From: Bacteroidia bacterium | Lineage (GTDB): Bacteria; Bacteroidota; Bacteroidia; Flavobacteriales; NORP286 | DNA length: 5,333 bases | Direction of reading: 5' to 3' | Assembly: GCA_016763665.1 (NCBI GenBank) | Contig: JAESTI010000413.1 | Coordinates: 1 to 5,333, forward strand | Part shown: positions 1 through 5,333 of the stretch, piece by piece | How positions within the stretch are numbered: position 1 is the first letter of the stretch | Layout: each line of letters begins with the position of its first letter | Notes under the pieces: generated by a model | The model's database searches: none | What the model saw: the letters and a program-made list of their open reading frames with translations, nothing else | Told to the model about the DNA's origin: nothing | Made by a program: the position numbers and the translations under genes

Positions 1-289
1 ACTCAATATTAAAGTGTCTTTTAATTTAAACTGATACTCCCCAAAATAAACAGAGCTTCTTATCATTTAGATAGCTAAAGACATAAATAGAAGACTGCAT
101 TCATTTTTTAAAGCTCATTATCGTTGTAACGTTATTTGTTTAAACAAATGTATTACTTTATTTTATACATTCCAAAAAAAAATCAAATTTATTTCATAAT
201 ACTTTCTTAATTAGCTGATTTACAGCAGGAAATATTCAACTACTCGTGGTCATCCCGCCGGTTAAATGAACATTATAAATTCACATTTA
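1..289. other. AT-rich stretch without a convincing gene
   Basis: Downstream of the FMN gene I find no reading frame with coding character on either strand; the longest minus-strand start-to-stop frame I noticed in 1-120 is about 24 codons. It contains a 16-bp palindrome (134-149), a run of nine A at 174-182 (T on the minus strand) and a bulged AT-rich stem (264-270 with 280-288). The bulged stem just after the FMN gene stop has no T-run beside it, so no firm terminator is called. No tRNA, repeat array or insertion-sequence end was seen. Confidence 0.6.
134..149. repeat. Perfect 16-bp palindrome, ATTTGTTTAAACAAAT
   Basis: The two 8-bp halves are exact inverted repeats with no spacer. A shorter palindrome, TAACGTTA (127-134), abuts it. 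Such dyads can be binding sites for dimeric regulators, but AT-rich sequence yields them by chance more often, and no adjacent gene start is visible to link it to. No role is claimed. Confidence 0.4.
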
Positions 290-1993
290 TTAGGAATTAA
301 CCGCATCTTCCTGCATCTTTTGTGGGGTTGGCAAGAATACTCCAAAAGGATCTTCCTCAAAGAAACTGGCAAAGTGTACTTTATCAGTAATAACACGCAC
401 ATCTTCACGTGTAATATCTCTAGGGTCGTTATGGCCAAGAGATTTTGTAAGCCCCATCATATCATGATGAAAACCACTTAAATAGCTGTGAACCCGAGTT
501 GCCTTTTCCGGAATATTGATACCATGCATTCTCCATGCATTATTGGTAGTAATTCCCGTTGGGCATTCATTGGTATGGCATTTCAACGCTTGTATGCAAC
601 CAATAGATAACATAATGGCTCTTGCTGTTTCAATTGTATCCGCACCATAGGCAAAGGCAAGTGCGGCATGTGCAGGTGTAAATAATCTACCGGATGCATT
701 TAATATTACTTTATCTCTTATTCCGGCATTTTTAAATTTTTTGTCTAAAAGTGCAATAGTTTCAATTGCTCCACCATAACCTACATAGTTCAAATACAAG
801 TTTGGAGCTGCACCCGTGCCTCCATCTGAACCATCAACTTGTATCGCATCAGGACCTTCCCCTGTAACTTTCATTGCTTCAACCAACAGATCCATTTCCG
901 CTAATTGTCCTACACAGAGCTTTATTCCTACCGGAAGTTCTGTCAATTCTCTTATTTTTTTACAAAAATCCATCAATTTTGCAACAGATTCCTTTGGTGT
1001 TGCTGCTATCAATTCTGCCTGTTGTGGAGGACTGATCACTGTTTTACCAACCGGAACTTTTCTTACATCCGCAATTGGTTCTGTTACTTTCGATCCTGGC
1101 AAATGACCACCTAAACTAGGCTTTGCTCCTTGAGATATCTTCAATTCGATCATTTTGATGTTGTCGTGTTTTTTAATTGTATCCACTAACAATTGCTCAT
1201 CCAAAACTCTTGAAGTGTCTCCATTGGATAAAGTAGCATCTTTACCTGCACCAAATTTTCCTGTTCCCAATTGCCATACACAATCATTTCCTGCAATACC
1301 ATGCGGACCAAATCCACCTTCTCCTGTATTTACAAACGCTATCTCTTTGGCTCCCAAACTAATTGTTTCACAAGCTTTATAATTTAAAGCACCATAGCTC
1401 ATTGCAGATACATTGATGGTGCTAATTACTTTAAAAGGCTTTACACCCGACCGTTTTTCACCTATCTCAAAACCATAACTAGTTTCGGGAGGCGTTCCCG
1501 GAAAGTTTCTGTGAAGAATTCTGGCATAAGTAGTATTTTCAGAATCATAAATATCGAGTTCTGTTCCAAAACTCGACATGGATTTATAACCTTTTGCTTT
1601 TTGGTAAATATAGTCCCTGACAATTTTAGGAATTGGCCGCCCATCTGTGTTGGTCTCGTTGAAATATTGCAAGTACTTGTCGCGAAATACATTTTCAAAG
1701 AGATAACGAAGTCTTCCAAATGGCCCATATATTCTTGTTATTGTATGATCATCCTGAATGAATACGTCATTGATGCCAAACAAAATGGCTGCAAGTACCA
1801 AGCACCATGTTGTGCCCCACCCTCCCCACCATTGATAAGCAGGAATTGATAATAGCGCAACAATGTAAGTGAGATACTCAACTGGTTTTTGTAAAGGAGG
1901 TAAATATGAAGGGGGTGTTAAAGCATTTAGTTTGCCTTTACTCAAGTATTTATTTAAAACTTTTTTGCCAACGTTAGAAGGTTGATATGCCAT
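290..1993 (-). CDS. Membrane-anchored FMN-binding glutamate synthase family protein (stand-alone GltB FMN domain)
   Basis: This 567-residue protein matches the FMN/3Fe-4S synthase domain of glutamate synthase, which combines 2-oxoglutarate and ammonia into glutamate in full-length GltB. Residues about 39-54 and 59-78 form two probable membrane helices, so the catalytic domain is likely held on the inner membrane. The domain begins around 188 with VSAMSYGAL (195-203) and NTGEGG (222-227). It continues with LKISQGAKPSLGGHLPG (284-300), PVGIKLCVG (354-362), and VDGSDGGTGAAP (386-397). The cluster cysteines C466, C472 and C477 have the C-x5-C-x4-C spacing of the GltB 3Fe-4S site. The N-terminal glutamine amidotransferase domain and C-terminal GXGXG domain are absent, so it cannot use glutamine itself and the true substrate is unknown. 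No gltD-like NADPH subunit lies nearby. ATG at 1991-1993 has no Shine-Dalgarno sequence; stop is TAA. It is 119 nt after the lspA frame and may have its own promoter. Confidence 0.92.
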   Translation of the reverse strand: MAYQPSNVGKKVLNKYLSKGKLNALTPPSYLPPLQKPVEYLTYIVALLSIPAYQWWGGWGTTWCLVLAAILFGINDVFIQDDHTITRIYGPFGRLRYLFENVFRDKYLQYFNETNTDGRPIPKIVRDYIYQKAKGYKSMSSFGTELDIYDSENTTYARILHRNFPGTPPETSYGFEIGEKRSGVKPFKVISTINVSAMSYGALNYKACETISLGAKEIAFVNTGEGGFGPHGIAGNDCVWQLGTGKFGAGKDATLSNGDTSRVLDEQLLVDTIKKHDNIKMIELKISQGAKPSLGGHLPGSKVTEPIADVRKVPVGKTVISPPQQAELIAATPKESVAKLMDFCKKIRELTELPVGIKLCVGQLAEMDLLVEAMKVTGEGPDAIQVDGSDGGTGAAPNLYLNYVGYGGAIETIALLDKKFKNAGIRDKVILNASGRLFTPAHAALAFAYGADTIETARAIMLSIGCIQALKCHTNECPTGITTNNAWRMHGINIPEKATRVHSYLSGFHHDMMGLTKSLGHNDPRDITREDVRVITDKVHFASFFEEDPFGVFLPTPQKMQEDAVNS

Positions 1994-2049
1994 GATAGTG
2001 CAGTTTTAGGGTAACATATGGTACGTTAAGTAAAAGATTTTATTTGAAA

Positions 2050-2100
2050 AGTAAAAATGAAACGACCAAAAAAATGTGAATATTTTTATGAGCAGGTCGT
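2050..2100 (-). terminator. Possible weak terminator or inverted repeat after lspA
   Basis: ACGACC at 2062-2067 and GGTCGT at 2095-2100 are perfect inverted arms. Between them, the A-run at 2068-2075 can pair with the T-rich 2080-2087 with one mismatch, leaving a bulge at 2088-2094. On the minus strand the outer stem is followed by TTTCATTTTT. It begins 13 nt past the lspA TAA, a sensible place for a terminator, but the asymmetric bulge makes the hairpin weak. It could equally be a regulatory dyad for the downstream FMN gene. Confidence 0.35.
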
Positions 2101-2112
2101 AAACCAATCGAA

Positions 2113-2712
2113 TTATACAGTTTCTGTAGTTTCTTTAACCGAATTTGTTTCTGTGGATTCTTTTTTGAAAAAGTCTCTTTGAAACACCAATATTATTCCA
2201 ACTCCTACAGAAATGGCTGTATCAGCGATGTTAAATACTGGTCGAAAAAAGACAAATTCCTCTCCTCCCCAAAAAGGGAACCAATTTGGAAATAGTCCTT
2301 CTATTAAAGGAAACTAAAACATATCAACAACCCTTCCAAACAGTAGGTTGTTATAATCGAAAAGGACACCATAAAACACGCTATCAATAATGTTCCCTAA
2401 CGCACCTGCAAAAATTAACGATCCACTTATGATCAAGCCTGAACTTGCTTTTCGTTTAAATAAGTAAAACAAAACAACACCTATCCCCACTATAGCACAT
2501 ATTCGCAGTATGCTTAAAGTGAATTTACCATAATCACCTGCAAACTCCATCCCAAAGGCCATGCCATTGTTTTCGGTAAAATGGATGTAAAACCAATCAC
2601 CTAAGACTGAAAAATATTCGCCCAGATACATATTGGTTTTTACCCAGAGTTTTAATACCTGATCAGAAACCACTATAATGGAAATGATCAATATGGAATG
2701 AATGGGTTTCAC
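2113..2712 (-). pseudogene. lspA: Lipoprotein signal peptidase (LspA), interrupted by an in-frame amber codon
   Basis: LspA (signal peptidase II) is an inner-membrane aspartyl protease that removes signal peptides from diacylglyceryl-modified prolipoproteins. The frame from GTG (2710-2712) to TAA (2113-2115) spans 199 codons, the usual length for this phylum, but codon 133 is TAG (2314-2316). The 132 residues before it carry SDQVLK (16-21), FTENNGMAFG (45-54), GALGNIID (103-110) and GRVVDMF with the first catalytic Asp, D130. The 66 codons after it encode FPLIEG, an FPFWGGEE insert and FNIAD with the second catalytic Asp at codon 164. A last membrane helix and a hydrophilic tail follow. About four membrane helices are seen: 5-22, 63-84, 91-109 and about 161-177. 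The family normally reads DM(F/L)YFP here, so TAG replaces a Tyr codon. No ATG, GTG or TTG in frame lies between the stop and codon 164, so the tail cannot restart with its aspartate. An in-frame TAA upstream of GTG excludes a longer start. Confidence 0.88.
2314..2316 (-). other. In-frame TAG (amber) codon inside lspA
   Basis: The minus-strand codons read GAT ATG TTT TAG TTT CCT TTA, giving D-M-F-stop-F-P-L. Family members usually have Tyr at this point, so a single third-base change of TAT or TAC to TAG explains it. The frame and coding character are unbroken on both sides, with no insertion or deletion. Whether it is a real nonsense mutation, a base-call error or a suppressed codon cannot be decided from the window. 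Confidence 0.9.
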
Positions 2713-2723
2713 GTTCTTTTACA

Positions 2724-2760
2724 TAAAAAAACAAGAAAGCCGAAAATCAGCTTTCTTGTT
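2724..2760 (-). terminator. Rho-independent terminator after the TraR/DksA-like gene
   Basis: An 11-bp perfect stem pairs 2750-2760 with 2730-2740 around a 9-nt loop (2741-2749). Read on the minus strand, the stem is followed by a run of T (complement of 2725-2730, extended by the final Ts of the stem). It lies 28 nt past the TAG of the upstream gene and ends only about 11 nt before the lspA GTG. It should end the ileS-traR transcript or act as a leaky or attenuating element before lspA. The plus-strand reading lacks a comparable T-run. Confidence 0.8.
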
Positions 2761-2788
2761 ATTATATGTTTGCAATTTAAATCAAATA

Positions 2789-3229
2789 CTAATTATACTG
2801 CTTTAGCTTGGCAGCAATACTCATTGTGGTATGAGGAACTGCTTTAAGCCGTTCTTTAGAGATTAATTTGCCTGATGTTTTACAAATGCCATAAGTCTTA
2901 TTTTGAATTCTTACCAAAGCATCTTCCAGGTTTCTAATAAATTTTTGCTGGCGGGCTGCCATTTGATTCAACTGCTCCTTTTCAAGGGTACTTGCACCAT
3001 CTTCTAATACCTTGAAAGTTGCTGCTGTATCGCTGGTTCCGTGACTATTAGCACTTGAAATTTGATCTTGAAGATATTGAAGTTCATTTTTAGCTGACTC
3101 CATTTTCTTTAAGATCAACTCCTTAAACTCATCCAACTCCTTGTCATTATATGTCGACTTGGATGTTTTTTTAGAAGTTCTCTTACTAGCAGTCTTTTTT
3201 TTAGTAATTGTGGTTTCCTTTTTTCCCAT
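2789..3229 (-). CDS. TraR/DksA-family protein with degenerate zinc finger
   Basis: This is a 146-residue protein of the TraR/DksA family, whose members bind the RNA polymerase secondary channel and alter initiation. Residues 3-27 form a Lys/Thr/Ser-rich basic tail, probably disordered. Residues 30-110 look like the two antiparallel coiled-coil helices, with a turn around SSANSHGTSDTAATF (58-72) and an acidic residue, D67, near the tip. The finger region follows as YGICKTSGKLISKERLKAVPH (113-133). Only C116 remains of the four zinc-binding cysteines of E. coli DksA: the second is S119, and the C-terminal CxxC pair is absent. This degenerate form is common in Bacteroidota, so the fold may not need zinc. 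ATG at 3227-3229 lies 5 nt after the ileS stop, pointing to one operon. Stop is TAG, with an in-frame TAA three codons later. A terminator follows. The family is clear, but the regulatory targets are unknown. Confidence 0.9.
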   Translation of the reverse strand: MGKKETTITKKKTASKRTSKKTSKSTYNDKELDEFKELILKKMESAKNELQYLQDQISSANSHGTSDTAATFKVLEDGASTLEKEQLNQMAARQQKFIRNLEDALVRIQNKTYGICKTSGKLISKERLKAVPHTTMSIAAKLKQYN

Positions 3230-3234
3230 GGCTG

Positions 3235-5333
3235 TTAGTTTTTATTTATCCTTATTAGCGTTTTAATATTGTCAAATTCAATCAACTTTCCTTCCTCAAC
3301 ATTATCAACCAATTCAAGAGAGTTCGCCAATATTTCGGTGCAAATATAATTTAAATTATTATTTACTGCTCTATCAAGTTGATCGTGTTTTTTTAATCTT
3401 ACAGTGATCTTGTCTGTAACTTCAAAATCACTTTCTTTTCTAATATTCTGAATCCTGTTTACTAATTCCCTGGCTATGCCTTCATCCTTTAATTGATCTG
3501 AGACGGTAATATCAAGAGCAACGGTAATTTTACCTTCATTAGCTACCAACCACCCCGGAATATCTCTGTACGAAATTTCTACTTCCTCAAGAGAAATATT
3601 TACAGTTTCCTTTTTAAGTAATATCTCATACGTACCAGCAGCCTCAATTGTTTCAATATTTTCTGAAGAAAATTGATTTATTATTGAAGCTATTTCTTTC
3701 ATCTTTTTCCCATACTTTGGACCTAATGCCTTAAAGTCGGGTTTTATTTGTTTTACCAATAGGTCAGAATCAGTTGAGATGTAATCGATTTCCTTAACAT
3801 TAACTTCTGCCAATATGATGGGTTTAACCGCTTCAACTCTTGCTTGAAAGTCCTGATTTAATACAGGAATCAATATTTTATTAAGCGGTTGCCTTACTTT
3901 AATGTTTGATTTCTTTCTTAATGACAAGATCATAGAAGACACTTGCTGAGCTATTCGCATCTTGGCTTCTAATTCCTTATTAATTAAACTATCATCATAT
4001 TTAGGGAAATCAGATAAATGCACACTTATTACCTGTTTCTTACCACTAATTTGATTGAGATCCTGGTAAAGTTGATCACTATAAAATGGCGCTATTGGTG
4101 AAATGATATGGGCAACACTTTCAAGGCAATTGTATAAAGTTTGATAAGCGGATATCTTATCTTCAGAGTAAGAGCCTTTCCAAAACCTTCTCCTGGATAA
4201 GCGCACGTACCAATTACTTAAATGATCAGTAACAAACAATCGAATTAGTCGTGCAGCTTTTGTCGGCTCATATTGTTCATACATCTGCTCAACTTCTTTG
4301 ATCAATGAATTCAGTACAGAAATAATCCATCTGTCTATTTCAGCCCTCTTCTCAATCGGAATTTCTTTCTCATTATAATTGAAGTCATCAATATTCGCAT
4401 AAAGTGCAAAGAAATTATAGGTATTGTATAAAGTTCCAAAAAACTTCCTTTGAACTTCAACCATACCTTCGATATCAAACTTTAAATTATCCCAAGGTTG
4501 GGCATTTGAGATCATGTACCACCTAGTTGTATCTATCCCATATTTATTGATCGCTTCAAATGGATCAATTGCATTGCCAAGTCTTTTGGACATTTTGTTG
4601 CCGTCCTTATCTAAGACCATTCCATTAGCGATCACATTTTTAAACGCTACACTATCAAACAACATAACCGCAATGGCGTGCATTGTATAAAACCAGCCTC
4701 TTGTCTGATCTACACCTTCAGCGATATAATCTGCAGGGAAATTTTTCTTGAATTCTTCCTTATTCTTAAATGGGTAATGCCAATGAGCATAAGGCATCGC
4801 TCCTGAATCAAACCAAACATCAATAAGTTCAGGTTCTCTATACATTTTTTGCCCATTAGAAGAAACCAAAACAACATCATCTACATATGGTCTGTGCGGG
4901 TCAAAATTCTCAGCCAATTCCTTTTCCATAAGGCCGGCTCCAACCGCCTTTTTCACTTCTTCCTTAAGTTCTTCAATTGAGCCAATACATTTAATTTCAG
5001 TTTTATCTTCAGATATCCATATTGGCAAGGGTGTTCCCCAGAAACGAGTTCTGGAAATATTCCAGTCAACAAGATTCTCCAACCACTTTCCAAACCGACC
5101 TTCACCAGTAGACTTCGGCTTCCAATTAATGGTACTATTTAGTTCAATCATCTTTTCCTTATGCGCAGTCACTTTAATGAACCATGAATCCAAGGGATAG
5201 TAGATAATTGGCTTATCAGTTCTCCAGCAATGAGGATAAGAGTGGGTATACTTTTCAAGCTTAAATGCTTTGTTTTCCTTTTTTAATTTAACACATATAT
5301 CAACATCCACAGAAACATAATCTTCCTCATCTA
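3235..5333 (-). CDS. ileS: Isoleucyl-tRNA synthetase, C-terminal part (5' end outside window)
   Basis: This gene charges tRNA-Ile with isoleucine in the cytoplasm. The frame stays open to the right edge, so only about 698 C-terminal residues are visible; the HIGH motif and most of the editing domain are off-window. Visible residues include the HSYPHCWR segment near 30, the LVDWNISRTRFWGTPLP block near 90 typical of IleRS, and DVWFDSGAMPYAHWHYP near 175. The GVDQTRGWFYT core lies near 210, and the class I signature KMSKR at nucleotides 4582-4596. The anticodon-binding helical domain contains HLSNWYVRLSRRRFW near 370-383. The C-terminus has no paired CxxC zinc finger as in E. coli IleRS; with KMSKR this fits the eukaryote-like IleRS2 type (family knowledge, inferred here). 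A GTG at 5308-5310 is internal, not the start. Stop is TAA, 5 nt before the next gene, implying co-transcription. Confidence 0.97.
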   Translation of the reverse strand, partial: DEEDYVSVDVDICVKLKKENKAFKLEKYTHSYPHCWRTDKPIIYYPLDSWFIKVTAHKEKMIELNSTINWKPKSTGEGRFGKWLENLVDWNISRTRFWGTPLPIWISEDKTEIKCIGSIEELKEEVKKAVGAGLMEKELAENFDPHRPYVDDVVLVSSNGQKMYREPELIDVWFDSGAMPYAHWHYPFKNKEEFKKNFPADYIAEGVDQTRGWFYTMHAIAVMLFDSVAFKNVIANGMVLDKDGNKMSKRLGNAIDPFEAINKYGIDTTRWYMISNAQPWDNLKFDIEGMVEVQRKFFGTLYNTYNFFALYANIDDFNYNEKEIPIEKRAEIDRWIISVLNSLIKEVEQMYEQYEPTKAARLIRLFVTDHLSNWYVRLSRRRFWKGSYSEDKISAYQTLYNCLESVAHIISPIAPFYSDQLYQDLNQISGKKQVISVHLSDFPKYDDSLINKELEAKMRIAQQVSSMILSLRKKSNIKVRQPLNKILIPVLNQDFQARVEAVKPIILAEVNVKEIDYISTDSDLLVKQIKPDFKALGPKYGKKMKEIASIINQFSSENIETIEAAGTYEILLKKETVNISLEEVEISYRDIPGWLVANEGKITVALDITVSDQLKDEGIARELVNRIQNIRKESDFEVTDKITVRLKKHDQLDRAVNNNLNYICTEILANSLELVDNVEEGKLIEFDNIKTLIRINKN

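Noticed and set aside
213..225. Small GCTG/CAGC hairpin as a terminator for the FMN gene
   Set aside because: The stem has only four pairs, and the T-run (complement of 174-182) is about 30 nt further on, too far for an intrinsic terminator.
266..481. Plus-strand open frame of 71 codons overlapping the end of the FMN gene
   Set aside because: It lies mostly antisense to a well-supported conserved gene and its translation has no recognisable family features.
816..1849. Several plus-strand frames and one minus-strand frame (88 codons) inside the FMN gene
   Set aside because: All overlap a gene with clear conserved motifs in another frame and look like shadows of it.
2046..2053. TACTTTTC on the minus strand as a -7 promoter element for the FMN gene
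   Set aside because: It matches TAnnTTTG at five of six fixed positions, but the nearest upstream TTTG is only 13 nt away instead of about 19-21, and it overlaps the possible terminator; too weak to call.
2314..2712. Treating the 132-codon frame as a complete short LspA
   Set aside because: It stops before the second catalytic Asp and the last membrane helix, while the next 66 codons in the same frame encode exactly those missing parts.
2783..2791. Possible Bacteroidota -7 promoter element for lspA (TAGTATTTG on the minus strand)
   Set aside because: The spacing differs by one from TAnnTTTG, no TTTG element was found at the right distance upstream, and a transcript from it would run straight into the terminator hairpin.
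5308..5310. GTG as the start of ileS
   Set aside because: The frame continues open to the window edge with plausible coding sequence, and IleRS needs its HIGH and editing regions upstream.

Overview
The window is AT-rich. All four protein-coding genes lie on the minus strand, so transcription runs from right to left. Several features point to Bacteroidota, probably an environmental Cytophagales-like lineage. The TraR/DksA-like protein has the 'GIC..(S/T)GK' degenerate finger familiar from that phylum. The IleRS is of the KMSKR type and has no C-terminal zinc finger. LspA contains a phylum-typical WxPFWGGE-like insert. No gene has a clear Shine-Dalgarno sequence. The genus cannot be fixed from this stretch.

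Layout in transcription order: (1) 5333-3235, the C-terminal ~698 residues of isoleucyl-tRNA synthetase (ileS), with the start outside the window. (2) 3229-2789, a TraR/DksA-family regulator whose start is 5 nt after the ileS stop. (3) 2760-2724, a good intrinsic terminator hairpin. (4) 2712-2113, lspA (lipoprotein signal peptidase), which starts with GTG only 11 nt after the terminator T-run. It is interrupted by an in-frame amber TAG at 2314-2316, where the family normally has a tyrosine. (5) 2112-1994, a short gap with a weaker inverted repeat. (6) 1993-290, a membrane-anchored, stand-alone glutamate-synthase-type FMN/3Fe-4S domain protein. (7) 289-1, an AT-rich stretch with no convincing gene and one perfect 16-bp palindrome.

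Functionally this is mostly a housekeeping neighbourhood: tRNA charging, a small RNA-polymerase-associated regulator, and lipoprotein maturation. The FMN protein is a separate oxidoreductase-like gene of unknown substrate. The most unusual feature is lspA. Its reading frame continues intact for 66 codons past the amber codon to a normal TAA. The stop falls between the two catalytic aspartates, so the 132-residue truncated product should be inactive. A fresh nonsense mutation, a sequencing error, amber suppression and a second lspA copy elsewhere are the competing explanations. I see no new multi-gene system here.
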